Part shown: positions 33,182-42,600 of the stretch, piece by piece
Position numbering within the stretch: the first letter of the stretch is position 1
How the letters are laid out: every line of letters begins with the position of its first letter
NCBI RefSeq assembly: GCF_000320405.1
Contig: NZ_KB291650.1
Location: forward strand, 62,001 to 126,000
DNA: 64,000 nt
Reading direction: 5' to 3'
From: Clostridium celatum DSM 1785
GTDB lineage: Bacteria; Bacillota; Clostridia; Clostridiales; Clostridiaceae
Notes under the pieces: generated by a model
Told to the model about the DNA's origin: nothing
What the model saw: the letters and a program-made list of their open reading frames with translations, nothing else
The model's database searches: none
Translations under genes and position numbers: made by a program

Positions 33182-35791
33182 ATGGAGAGATTACTTATTT
33201 TAGACTCAAATAGTCTAATGAATAGAGCATTTTATGCAATACCACCACTTACAAATAGTGAAGGAATACATACTAATGCAGTTTATGGTTTTACAAATAT
33301 GCTTTTTAAAATGAAGGAAGAAATAAAACCAGATTATATAGTTGCAGCCTTTGATAGAAAAGCGCCGACTTTTAGACATAAAGAATATGAAGATTATAAA
33401 GCTGGTAGAAAAAAGATGCCTCCAGAGCTTGGCGAACAATTCCCTATAATTAAAGAATTACTTAACTTATTAGCAGTTAATATTTATGAAATAGACGGCT
33501 TTGAAGCAGATGACATAATAGGAACTTTAGCAAAGTTTGCTGAGAGTCATGGAATTGAAGTTTTCATAGTAACAGGAGATAGAGATGCTCTTCAACTTGC
33601 AAGTGATAACATTAAAGTTGTTATAACTAAAAAGGGTGTTACTGAAACTGCTGTGTATAATAAAGAAGCTTTTGAAGCTGAATTTGGAGTTACTCCAACA
33701 CAATATATAGATGTTAAAGGTCTTATGGGAGATAAGTCAGATAATATTCCGGGAGTTCCAGGGGTAGGAGAGAAGACAGCCTTTAAGCTTATTCAAACTT
33801 ATGGTTCTATGGAAGGTGTACTTTCTAATATAGATGAAATAAGTGGTAAAAAACTTAAGGAAAATTTAGAAACTTATAGTGAGCAAGCAATTTTTAGTAA
33901 AAAGTTAGCTACTATAATGACAGAAGTTCCTATAGATTTTGACTTAGAAGATATAAAAAGTCAGGATTCTTATAATAGGGAAGAAATTAAAAAGATGTTC
34001 TTTAAGTTGCAAATGAAATCACTACTAGCTAAACTACCAGGTGAAGATGAAGAATCTAATGAAGAAGAAAGGTTAGAAATAAAGGAAATTAGTACTATAG
34101 AAGCATTTAAAAATGAATTAAGTAAAAAGAGTAACATAACATATATAGGCTATAGCACTACAAATGCTAATCTTTATTCCAAAATAGAATTAGATAAACT
34201 TTACTTAAAGATTGAAAATGAAGTTATCTTAATAGACTTTAAACTTATATCTATGGAAAATTCAGAAGAAGCTATAAAAATACTTAAAAGCTTTATGGAA
34301 GATGAATCTATATCTAAGGTTATACATGATGGGAAAAATATTATAACTATTTTAAATAAGTTTAATATACAAATAAAGAATTTTATATTTGATACTGCTG
34401 TTGCAGCATATCTTATAGATTCAGCAAGAAGTAACTATCCTTTAGAAATATTAATTAATGAATACTTAACTAAAGAAGTTAAAGGTGAAGGAGATACTTT
34501 AATTTGTAATGCTGTAGCAAATATGGATGAATTATATTCTTATTTAAAAGATAGGATTAGCAAGGAAGGAATGGATGAATTATATTATAATTGTGAACAT
34601 CCATTAATAAGTATTTTATCTAGTATGGAGGCTGTTGGGTTTAAGGTTAATGAAGAAAAATTAAATGAACTTGCAGTTAAATTTAAAGAGGAAATAGCTA
34701 GAACAGAAAAAGAAATTTATGAACTTTGTGAAGAAGAGTTTAATATAAGTTCACCAAAGCAACTAGGAAAAATTCTTTTTGAAAAGTTAGATTTACCTGT
34801 AATTAAGAAGACTAAGACAGGTTATTCAACTAATGCAGAAGTATTAGAGAAATTAATGGATAAACATCCTGTAATAGAAAAAATAATTTATTATAGACAA
34901 ATAACTAAGCTTAATTCTACTTATGTAGAAGGCCTTAAGAATGTTATAGATGAAGACGGTGCTATACATTCTAGTTTTAATCAAACTGTTACAACAACAG
35001 GAAGACTTTCAAGTACAGAGCCAAATCTTCAAAATATACCTGTGAAGTATGAAATGGGTAGAGAAATTAGAAAGGTATTTATACCTAAAGAGGATACAGA
35101 TGTTCTATTATCTTGTGACTATTCACAAATTGAGCTTAGAGTACTTGCACATATGGCAGATGATAAAAATATGATAGATGCATTCAATCATCATAGTGAT
35201 ATTCATACAAAGACTGCCTCAGAAGTATTTAAGGTACCTGTAGAAGAGGTTACATCTATTATGAGAAGTAGAGCTAAGGCTGTAAATTTTGGTATAGTTT
35301 ACGGAATAAGTGATTTTAGTCTTTCACAAGATTTAAAGATAACTAAGAAGGAAGCATCAGAGTACATGGAAATTTATTTTGATAGATATCCAAAGATTAA
35401 AGGGTATTTAGAAAGTGCAAAAGAGGAAGCAAAGGAAAAGGGCTATGTATTAACTATTTTAAATAGAAGAAGATTTATACCAGAAATAAAATCTTCTAAT
35501 AAAATAGTAAAGGCTCTTGGTGAAAGATTAGCGATGAATGCGCCAATTCAAGGAAGTGCCGCAGATATTATTAAGCTTGCTATGGTTAAAGTTTATGATA
35601 GATTAAACAAAGAAAAGCTAGAAAGTGAAATAATATTGCAAGTGCACGATGAACTTATTTTAAATGTTAAGGAAAAAGAACTTGAAGTAGTTAAAGCTTT
35701 AGTAAAAGAAGAAATGGAAAATGTACTTAAGATGTCTGTTGCTTTAGAGGTTGATACTAATATAGGAAATACTTGGTATGATGCTAAATAG
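33182..35791 (+). CDS. polA: DNA polymerase I
   Basis: 869 residues. The 5' nuclease domain fills about 1-290 (FEADDIIGTL, GLMGDKSDNIPG). The middle region looks like the proofreading domain but lacks the exo motif I DxE (it reads IGYSTTNAN) and the motif II Asp, so 3'-5' exonuclease activity is probably absent, as in Bacillus Pol I. The polymerase domain has motif A DYSQIELRVLAH (Asp646) and motif C VHDEL (Asp823). TGGAGG precedes the ATG. coaE follows after nine bases. Confidence 0.96.
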   Translation: MERLLILDSNSLMNRAFYAIPPLTNSEGIHTNAVYGFTNMLFKMKEEIKPDYIVAAFDRKAPTFRHKEYEDYKAGRKKMPPELGEQFPIIKELLNLLAVNIYEIDGFEADDIIGTLAKFAESHGIEVFIVTGDRDALQLASDNIKVVITKKGVTETAVYNKEAFEAEFGVTPTQYIDVKGLMGDKSDNIPGVPGVGEKTAFKLIQTYGSMEGVLSNIDEISGKKLKENLETYSEQAIFSKKLATIMTEVPIDFDLEDIKSQDSYNREEIKKMFFKLQMKSLLAKLPGEDEESNEEERLEIKEISTIEAFKNELSKKSNITYIGYSTTNANLYSKIELDKLYLKIENEVILIDFKLISMENSEEAIKILKSFMEDESISKVIHDGKNIITILNKFNIQIKNFIFDTAVAAYLIDSARSNYPLEILINEYLTKEVKGEGDTLICNAVANMDELYSYLKDRISKEGMDELYYNCEHPLISILSSMEAVGFKVNEEKLNELAVKFKEEIARTEKEIYELCEEEFNISSPKQLGKILFEKLDLPVIKKTKTGYSTNAEVLEKLMDKHPVIEKIIYYRQITKLNSTYVEGLKNVIDEDGAIHSSFNQTVTTTGRLSSTEPNLQNIPVKYEMGREIRKVFIPKEDTDVLLSCDYSQIELRVLAHMADDKNMIDAFNHHSDIHTKTASEVFKVPVEEVTSIMRSRAKAVNFGIVYGISDFSLSQDLKITKKEASEYMEIYFDRYPKIKGYLESAKEEAKEKGYVLTILNRRRFIPEIKSSNKIVKALGERLAMNAPIQGSAADIIKLAMVKVYDRLNKEKLESEIILQVHDELILNVKEKELEVVKALVKEEMENVLKMSVALEVDTNIGNTWYDAK

Positions 35792-35800
35792 GGGGTAAGT

Positions 35801-36397
35801 ATGATTAAAATTGGATTAACAGGAGGAATAGGTTCTGGTAAAAGTACAGTATCTTTTATGCTAAAAGAAGCTGGATTTAATGTAATAGATGCAGATACTA
35901 TAGCTAAGGAGGTATTAGTTAAGTATCCTGAAATATTAGAAATGGTTAAGATAAATTTTGGCTCAGGATTTTTTGATTGGCGAGGAGAATTTCGTAGAAA
36001 AGAATTTGGAAATCATATTTTTAGATTTCCAAAGGAAAGAAAGAAATATGAAGGTATAATATTACCTTATATAAAAAGAGAAATTTACGAAAAAATAGAT
36101 TACTATGAGAAAAAAAACGCTGATATAATAATTCTTGATGCACCTACTTTAATAGAAAATGAGTTGCATAAAGATATGGATTATGTTATTTTAGTGTGGG
36201 TGGATAGTAACACTCAAATTCAAAGGGTAAGAGCTAGAGATGCATTAGCAAGGGATGAAGCAATTAATAGAATAAATTCTCAAATGCCTTTAGAAAGAAA
36301 AAGAGATTTTGCTAATATAATAATTGAAAATAATGATACGTTACCTAAGACTAAAGCACAAGTAGACTTACTTATTGAATTTTTGAAATCTATTTAA
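35801..36397 (+). CDS. coaE: Dephospho-CoA kinase
   Basis: 198 residues. Walker A GGIGSGKST (8-16), a DADxIA segment (VIDADTIAKEV) and the LVWVDSNTQIQRVRARD block define CoaE. It phosphorylates the ribose 3' hydroxyl of dephospho-CoA, the last step of CoA synthesis. It shares the transcript with polA, an arrangement found in many Firmicutes. Confidence 0.95.
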   Translation: MIKIGLTGGIGSGKSTVSFMLKEAGFNVIDADTIAKEVLVKYPEILEMVKINFGSGFFDWRGEFRRKEFGNHIFRFPKERKKYEGIILPYIKREIYEKIDYYEKKNADIIILDAPTLIENELHKDMDYVILVWVDSNTQIQRVRARDALARDEAINRINSQMPLERKRDFANIIIENNDTLPKTKAQVDLLIEFLKSI

Positions 36398-36411
36398 AGT
36401 AGGGAGAGTAA

Positions 36412-36954
36412 ATGAATTTTAAAAAAATAATAATTAGTCTTATTATTATTGTCTCACTTGCTTTAGCTTCAGTATATGGTGTAAAGCAATATATTTTCCC
36501 GTATAAGTATAGTGATATAGTTAATGAGTATAGTGAGAAATATGAAGTTGATCCCCTGTTAGTTCTGTCTGTAATTAAGGCTGAAAGCAATTTTAATAAA
36601 AATGCAATTTCAAATAAAGGTGCAAAAGGACTAATGCAGATTATGGATAGTACAGGAGAATGGATTTCAGAGACATTAGGTATTGAAGATTTTTCTTCAG
36701 AGAAGCTTTTAAATCCAGAAGTGAATGTTGAGTTTGGTTGTTGGTACTTAAATAATTTAATTAGTGAATTTGATGATTTAAGCTTAGCATTAGCTGCATA
36801 TAATGGTGGAAGTGGAAATGTTACAAAATGGCTTAAAAATCCTGAATATTCTATAGATGGTAAAAGTTTAACTTATATTCCATTTAAGGAAACTAAAAAA
36901 TATGTAGATAAAGTGACTTTAAATTATAACATCTATAAGTTTTTTTATAGATAA
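36412..36954 (+). CDS. Membrane-anchored lytic transglycosylase (SLT family)
   Basis: 180 residues. An N-terminal signal anchor (about 5-23) is followed by an SLT domain: catalytic Glu in SVIKAESNFN, GAKGLMQIM, and the AAYNGGSGNVTKW block. It cleaves peptidoglycan glycan strands to 1,6-anhydro-MurNAc ends. It begins 14 bases after coaE, so it is likely the third gene of polA-coaE. Confidence 0.93.
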   Translation: MNFKKIIISLIIIVSLALASVYGVKQYIFPYKYSDIVNEYSEKYEVDPLLVLSVIKAESNFNKNAISNKGAKGLMQIMDSTGEWISETLGIEDFSSEKLLNPEVNVEFGCWYLNNLISEFDDLSLALAAYNGGSGNVTKWLKNPEYSIDGKSLTYIPFKETKKYVDKVTLNYNIYKFFYR

Positions 36955-36957
36955 AAT

Positions 36958-36994
36958 TAAAGGCAAAGGTTAGATTTAACCTTTGCCTTTTTGT
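36958..36994. terminator. Bidirectional terminator after the lytic transglycosylase
   Basis: The stem AAAGGCAAAGGTTA with its complement and T tails sits between converging genes; the stop of the minus-strand methyltransferase abuts it. Confidence 0.85.
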
Positions 36995-37854
36995 TATTTA
37001 AAAATAGCCGTAACCCATTCATTTGTTTGATGTTTACTTTGTAATTTAAATCCGTATGATTCTACATTTTCCTTTATTTCATCAAAACTCCATTCAACAA
37101 GTCCTGAAACTAAAATAGTACCATTAGTGTTTAAATGAGTTTTAATAAAATTCATAAACATTTTAGTTTCTTCACCACCGATATTTATGAATATCCAGTC
37201 ATAATTATTAGTAATTAGAGAGGAATCATCTAGGATATTTCCAACAATAGGAGTAATATTTTCTAGATTGTTTAAAGAAGAATTTAATAATACCTCATCT
37301 GTTATATCTCTAATATCAACAGCATCTACTATAGAAGCACCTGCGATAGAAGCAGCAATTGATAATATTCCAGAACCAGTTCCTATATCTAATACAGATT
37401 TATTCTTTAAATCTAAATCATTTAATATTAATTTTAATATGTCTTGTGTAGTTTCATGAAGTCCTGTACCAAATGCTCCTTGAGATATAAAGTTAATTTT
37501 CTTTTTATCTTCAAAATCTTCTTCTGGATTTGCAATTACCCAAGTATCATCTAAATGTATAGCTGGGAAATCATATGTAGTATAATCATAATTATTTTCT
37601 TCTATATTTATGTAATCCATATTTAAAAGTGAAGTTAAAGTTTTAATAAAATCATCTAAATATTCTTTTTTATCTTCAAAAGCAACTTTTAATATTATAT
37701 CTTCATCTTCTTTTTCTAAATAACCATATCCGTAATCGTCTGTAGTTATTTCTAAAGGATTTTCATAGAATACGTTATATATATCGTTTATTGCTAAAGT
37801 TTCAATTGTAGAGTCTAATTTTGCATATGGAAGCTTATATGAAATTATAAACAT
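36994..37854 (-). CDS. PrmA-like SAM-dependent methyltransferase
   Basis: 286 residues. The N-terminal half resembles the PrmA substrate-recognition domain; the class I methyltransferase site is VLDIGTGSGILSIAA with AVDIRD as the acidic SAM ribose contact. PrmA trimethylates ribosomal protein L11. Here the usual NI-L-a segment after motif IV reads FINIGGEE, so it may be a diverged paralogue with another target. The RBS (GGATGATTTT) is weak. Confidence 0.75.
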   Translation of the reverse strand: MFIISYKLPYAKLDSTIETLAINDIYNVFYENPLEITTDDYGYGYLEKEDEDIILKVAFEDKKEYLDDFIKTLTSLLNMDYINIEENNYDYTTYDFPAIHLDDTWVIANPEEDFEDKKKINFISQGAFGTGLHETTQDILKLILNDLDLKNKSVLDIGTGSGILSIAASIAGASIVDAVDIRDITDEVLLNSSLNNLENITPIVGNILDDSSLITNNYDWIFINIGGEETKMFMNFIKTHLNTNGTILVSGLVEWSFDEIKENVESYGFKLQSKHQTNEWVTAIFK

Positions 37855-37869
37855 AAAATCATCCTTTCA

Positions 37870-38637
37870 TTATTTAGTAGAATTATTCTTTTTCTTTGAA
37901 ATATATGTTTTTTTAGATTTACTCTTTAAGTTTGCTTTAGAAGAATTCTTCTTTTTTGAACTTTTTTTATAGTTAGATTTTTTATTATTTTTTTCTTTTG
38001 ATGGAGATGAATTTTTAACTTTAACACTAGTTTCAGCATCTTTTGATTGAGAATTTTTTATGGCTAAAGGTTTTTTTGCAACTGAGTAACCAAATTTACC
38101 TAAAGCTTCGGTATCCATTTTAAAATACTCTCCATGACAATATGTTATTAAATCTGCATTTTCAAAATGTATTTTACCTTTTTCGTCCATTAAATTTTTA
38201 TTTACATGAGAACCAACAACTTCTGCGATAAATAAATCATGAGTACCTAATGGTATTATGCTTTTAACTTTACATTCAATTGAAACAGGACATTCATCAA
38301 TATATGGTACATTGATATTAGTACCAGGTTTCATTGTAAAGTTCATTTCTTTAATTTTATCAAATTTTCTACCAGGACGAACTCCACAGTAATCAACGGC
38401 TTTAGTCATGTTAGAAGTAGGAAGATTTACTGTAAACTCCATAGTTTCTTTTATATATTCATAGGAAAGACGTTCTGGTCTTACTGAGATTGATAGCATA
38501 GGTGGCTTAGTACAAACGGTTCCTGTCCATGCTACAGTAAAAACATTTTCTTTACCTTCCTTATTTTTTGAAGTTATTAAGACAACAGGTACTGGGTTTA
38601 AAATAACGCTACCTTTAAAGTCTACCTTTTCATTCAT
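37870..38637 (-). CDS. Flavoredoxin-like FMN-binding flavin reductase with lysine-rich tail
   Basis: 255 residues. Residues 1-190 are a flavin reductase-like split-barrel: TVAWTGTVCTKPPMLSISV, CGVRPGRKFDK and HDLFIAEVVGSHV are typical of flavoredoxins. Unlike normal members, which stop near 185-195, it carries about 60 extra residues that are nearly all Lys, Ser and Asn (KKSNYKKSSKKKN style). The ATG at 38637 has AAAGGTG upstream; the GTG at 38646 is less likely. Confidence 0.82.
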   Translation of the reverse strand: MNEKVDFKGSVILNPVPVVLITSKNKEGKENVFTVAWTGTVCTKPPMLSISVRPERLSYEYIKETMEFTVNLPTSNMTKAVDYCGVRPGRKFDKIKEMNFTMKPGTNINVPYIDECPVSIECKVKSIIPLGTHDLFIAEVVGSHVNKNLMDEKGKIHFENADLITYCHGEYFKMDTEALGKFGYSVAKKPLAIKNSQSKDAETSVKVKNSSPSKEKNNKKSNYKKSSKKKNSSKANLKSKSKKTYISKKKNNSTK

Positions 38638-38854
38638 ATTTTTCACACCTTTTCAAAATTATCTTTACGATTATAACATAAAGAATAATAAAGTTACAAG
38701 AAGATCAATGAAGATAAGGTAAACCATCAAGAAATAAGAGTTATTAGGTAAAGTAAGACTTAGAGATTTAAAATTGGGGTTATAGAGTAAGGGTAACTAT
38801 CTAAATAATTAAATTAAAAAATTAACTAATTAAAAAATTAAAAATGGCAATTAA

Positions 38855-38897
38855 AGGAATTGTGATAATAGTTTAATCCTTCATTTGCCATTTTTGA
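38855..38897. terminator. Imperfect terminator before the dac gene end
   Basis: AAAAATGGCAA pairs with TTTGCCATTTTT around an irregular middle. The same ATTTGCCATTTTT word recurs in terminators at 18438 and 44193. The preceding part of the 260-base gap is AT-rich with AATTAAAAAATT repeats and no ORF. Confidence 0.5.
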
Positions 38898-40178
38898 TTA
38901 TCTGTAATATCTACTTCTTCTATTTCTTCTATTTGATTTTGAAATCAATTTAACAATTACAACTATTAAAACTATTGCAATTATTATAGCAAGCACAGCT
39001 GCTGCATATATAGGGAAATTAGCTTTTAATAATTGACCAGTAGATAATTGAACACTACCTTGAACTGTTTCATTATATCCTGCTATAGAGAAGGTTAAAT
39101 CAACAGTATTGTTTGAAGCAACTTTCCAAGCATCTAAGTCTGTATTAGATAATTCAATTTTAGCATTTGCTGAATTATAGTCATTATCATAATACATTAT
39201 GTCTGAATCCAGTACAACTGGTGCAGTTATTGTTTTTGTTGGACCGAAGAATCTAAATAATTTATATTCTAATTCTGTAGTACCAATTTCAGTTCCTGCA
39301 GTTTTAAAAGGAACTTTTTCGGCGTTATAACTATAATCTGCTATTGATTTAGTATCATTAAATACGTTAATACCTTCTGCGCCATATTCAGAACCTAAAA
39401 CAACAGTAATTAAGTTTCTGCCATCTCTAGTGTAGTAACCTACGAAACAATGACCAGCCATAGTTTCAGTTCCTGTTTTACCACCAACATTACCATCTTT
39501 ACCAAGATTTTTATTTCTTGTATCTATTATTATTTTAGCATCGTTAATTGATACAGAAGTTGAAGGTAATTCCATAGTTTCTCTTATCCAATCATTTTGA
39601 TAGGCTGCTTTACCTATAAGAGCTAAATCATAAGCTGTAGTTACATTGTGAGTAGTATTGTTAACTTCTAACCCATTAGGATTAATGAAGTTTGAATTTA
39701 CAGCACCAAGTTCTTTAGCTTTTTCATTCATCATAGCTGCAAAAGCATCTACAGAACCAGCTACTGATTCAGCCATCATAATTGAAGCGTCGTTTGCAGA
39801 AAAAATCATAACAGCTTTCATAACATCATCAGCAGTCATAGTATCTCCAGGCTTTGCTCCGCCAGATAAATAACCACTTAAAGTAGTTTCAGTAAGAGAA
39901 GCTGAAGTATCTGTATAAGGAATTAAATCGCTTTTACTCTTATTTTCAGCAAAGATTAAAGAAGTTAAAAGTTTAGTAGTACTTGCTGGTGAGCGTTTTA
40001 CATCAGCATTTTTTGAGTAAATAATTTCACCAGTATCTAAATCCATAGTAATTGCCGATTCTCCAATTATTTGAGGAGCATCATTTGTAGCTGCAAATAC
40101 ATTAACAGTAGATATAAATGGTACTATTAATGTTAAGCAAATAAATAAAACAATTGTTTTGAAAAAATTCTTTCTCAT
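38898..40178 (-). CDS. D-alanyl-D-alanine carboxypeptidase (DacF/PBP5-like)
   Basis: 426 residues. Signal peptide 1-29, then a penicillin-binding domain with STTK (66-69), SAN (127-129) and KTG (234-236), followed by a PBP5-type C-terminal beta domain and a membrane anchor with a basic tail RRNRRSRYYR. It trims the terminal D-Ala of peptidoglycan stems. It starts 29 bases after gatD, so murT-gatD-dac may be co-transcribed, linking stem-peptide amidation and trimming. Confidence 0.93.
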   Translation of the reverse strand: MRKNFFKTIVLFICLTLIVPFISTVNVFAATNDAPQIIGESAITMDLDTGEIIYSKNADVKRSPASTTKLLTSLIFAENKSKSDLIPYTDTSASLTETTLSGYLSGGAKPGDTMTADDVMKAVMIFSANDASIMMAESVAGSVDAFAAMMNEKAKELGAVNSNFINPNGLEVNNTTHNVTTAYDLALIGKAAYQNDWIRETMELPSTSVSINDAKIIIDTRNKNLGKDGNVGGKTGTETMAGHCFVGYYTRDGRNLITVVLGSEYGAEGINVFNDTKSIADYSYNAEKVPFKTAGTEIGTTELEYKLFRFFGPTKTITAPVVLDSDIMYYDNDYNSANAKIELSNTDLDAWKVASNNTVDLTFSIAGYNETVQGSVQLSTGQLLKANFPIYAAAVLAIIIAIVLIVVIVKLISKSNRRNRRSRYYR

Positions 40179-40207
40179 TATAATCTCTCCGTATTTATAA
40201 TATTTAA

Positions 40208-40930
40208 TTATTTATTTAATCTAGTAATCATTACTTCTTTAGCTTTTAATTCTAAAGTATCATCTAATTTTTCAAGAGCTACTTCAGAATATTTTATTTC
40301 AAGTGCAGTTTTTATAAATCTATCTGCAAGCTCAGGGTTTTTAGCTAAAAGTGCACCATGGAAATAAGTACAATAAGTATTTTTATAAATACATCCTTCA
40401 TATCCATCAGAACCGTTATTACCATACCCATGAACACATTTACCAAGAGGCTTAAGTCCATTTAGATAAGTTCTTCCTGAGTGATTTTCAAAACCTACAT
40501 AAGTTTCATCAAATTCTTCATTATAGATAACAGTATTACCTATAAATCTAGTGTCACCAGCTTCAGTATAAATGTCTAGTATACCTAATCCTTTGATTTT
40601 TTCTCCGTTAGGAGCAGTGTAATACTTACCAAGTAATTGATATCCACCACAAATTGCAATTAGAACTTTACCGTTATTAATATACCTAGATAATTCATCT
40701 TTTTTATTATCCATTAAGTCATCAGATACTATTGTTTGTTCATAGTCTTGGCCACCACCAAAGAATACAATATCATAATCATCTGCATTAAATTCATCAT
40801 TTAATGAAATATTAGATACATTAACTTTAATACCACGTTCTTCAGCTCTATGCTTTAATATTAATATATTACCAACATCACCATAAACATTTAAAAGATC
40901 AGGATAAAGATGACATATATTTAATTCCAT
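40208..40930 (-). CDS. gatD: Lipid II isoglutaminyl synthase, glutaminase subunit
   Basis: 240 residues of a class I glutamine amidotransferase of the CobB/CobQ kind. Nucleophile in AICGGYQLLG and the catalytic His in YFHGALLAKNPELADRF. GatD feeds ammonia to MurT, which amidates the Glu of lipid II to isoglutamine. It follows murT by 14 bases, the standard pair. Confidence 0.93.
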   Translation of the reverse strand: MELNICHLYPDLLNVYGDVGNILILKHRAEERGIKVNVSNISLNDEFNADDYDIVFFGGGQDYEQTIVSDDLMDNKKDELSRYINNGKVLIAICGGYQLLGKYYTAPNGEKIKGLGILDIYTEAGDTRFIGNTVIYNEEFDETYVGFENHSGRTYLNGLKPLGKCVHGYGNNGSDGYEGCIYKNTYCTYFHGALLAKNPELADRFIKTALEIKYSEVALEKLDDTLELKAKEVMITRLNK

Positions 40931-40944
40931 AATATCCTCCTATT

Positions 40945-42309
40945 CTACCAAAGATTTTTTATATAACCTTTAGAGTGTAAGTACTTTCTATAATTTATCA
41001 TTGCAGTATAAGTTGCAAGGATATATAATTTTTTATTTTTACCATTTTTGATTTTTTCAGTTAAGCCTTCATATTCCTCTTCTATAACAAAGCTTGAAGG
41101 GGATAGCCCAGCTGTTTTAAGTCTTACAGCCATATCAAAGCTTCTCATACCAGAAACATAAACTTCATCTAATTTTACGTTGGCTAAATTTTCAAAGTTA
41201 ACATCCCAAATCCAAGAAACATCTCTACCATCTGCATAATTATCGTTAAGTAAGAATGCACATGAAAAAGCATCTTTATTTAGGCACAATGTATCGAGTG
41301 CTTGATTATATCCAGCTGGATTTTTTACTAGGATTATTTTTACTTCTTTATCATCAATGTTTATAATTTCTTGTCTACCAAAGCTAGAACTTTGACTTTC
41401 TAAAGATTTTTTTATAGTAGCATCATCTACATTAAGTTCTTTAGTAATAGCATAGGCACAAAGAGCATTGTAAATATTATAAACTCCAGATTGTCCTAAG
41501 AATATTTCAGTATCACCAAATTTAACAGTAGAACTTTCAGCTGTTAGTTCTATAATCTTATCAACACCATATTTTATCTGTGGATGAGTATAGCCACAGC
41601 CTGTACAGTAGTAATCACCTAAATGGTTATATGTAACAAAGTTGTAACTGTAAGGCGTTTTACAGAATTTGCAGAATTTAGAATCTGCATTAACATCTAT
41701 TGTTTTATTCTCATTAATTGCAGTTTTGAATCCATAAAAAATACAAGGGTTTTTTACATCTAGTTTACCTAAAAGAGATTCATCACCATTTAAAACTAGC
41801 TTTGTTTCAGGAACAAGAGTTATTCCTTCTAAAATTTTAGTTAAAGTAGTATATACCTCACCATATCTATCTAACTGATCTCTAAAAAGATTTGTTACAG
41901 TTATTATTTCAGGAGTAAGATATTTTGTTATATACTTTAAATTGGCCTCATCTACTTCAATTACTGCATATTTATCTTCACCTTTATTGTTAAAGAACTT
42001 ATAGTGTCCTACAAAAGTAGTAACAATTCCAGGGAAAAGATTAGCACCTGTGTTATTTGTTATTACGTTTAGACCTTTTTCTTTTAGGATGTTATAAATC
42101 ATGCTTGTAGTAGTAGTTTTACCATTAGTTCCTGTTACCAAAATAACCTTATAGCCTTTAGAGACTTTAGATAAAATGTTATTATCTAGCTTTAGAGCTA
42201 CTCTCCCAGGAAAAGTAGTCCCACCTTTTAAAATGGTTTTAGTTAGAAATAATGTGAATTTTGTTGCTAATATACTTACGATTGACTTAATACTAATTTC
42301 CTTCACCAC
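40945..42309 (-). CDS. murT: Lipid II isoglutaminyl synthase, Mur ligase-like subunit
   Basis: 454 residues. Walker-type VTGTNGKTTTT near residue 58, the Mur ligase middle domain with an inserted zinc ribbon (CKFC about residue 208 and CTGC about 227), and a DUF1727 C-terminal domain. With GatD it amidates lipid II, which is needed for efficient PBP cross-linking. The start is GTG with a second GTG following, and the ribosome site is weak, so the exact start is uncertain. Confidence 0.93.
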   Translation of the reverse strand: MVKEISIKSIVSILATKFTLFLTKTILKGGTTFPGRVALKLDNNILSKVSKGYKVILVTGTNGKTTTTSMIYNILKEKGLNVITNNTGANLFPGIVTTFVGHYKFFNNKGEDKYAVIEVDEANLKYITKYLTPEIITVTNLFRDQLDRYGEVYTTLTKILEGITLVPETKLVLNGDESLLGKLDVKNPCIFYGFKTAINENKTIDVNADSKFCKFCKTPYSYNFVTYNHLGDYYCTGCGYTHPQIKYGVDKIIELTAESSTVKFGDTEIFLGQSGVYNIYNALCAYAITKELNVDDATIKKSLESQSSSFGRQEIINIDDKEVKIILVKNPAGYNQALDTLCLNKDAFSCAFLLNDNYADGRDVSWIWDVNFENLANVKLDEVYVSGMRSFDMAVRLKTAGLSPSSFVIEEEYEGLTEKIKNGKNKKLYILATYTAMINYRKYLHSKGYIKNLW

Positions 42310-42600
42310 CTACAATAATTTATTTACATTATTAACAATAATATTGAACTATAATCATATAAAAGTAATATTATAAACAAAATTATAATATTGTTTTAAA
42401 TGTTACATCAATACTAAAATAGTATAACACAAACTTACGGTTTAACAAATGTATCTTGATAGGATATTTAAATTAAATTAAAAAAAATAAAAATAAATTT
42501 TAAAAAAATGAATAATTATTTAACATTACATTAGTTAATATTGACGATGTTTATATATAGGAAGATAATAATAAGAAAAACTAATGAGGAGATGGAAGTT

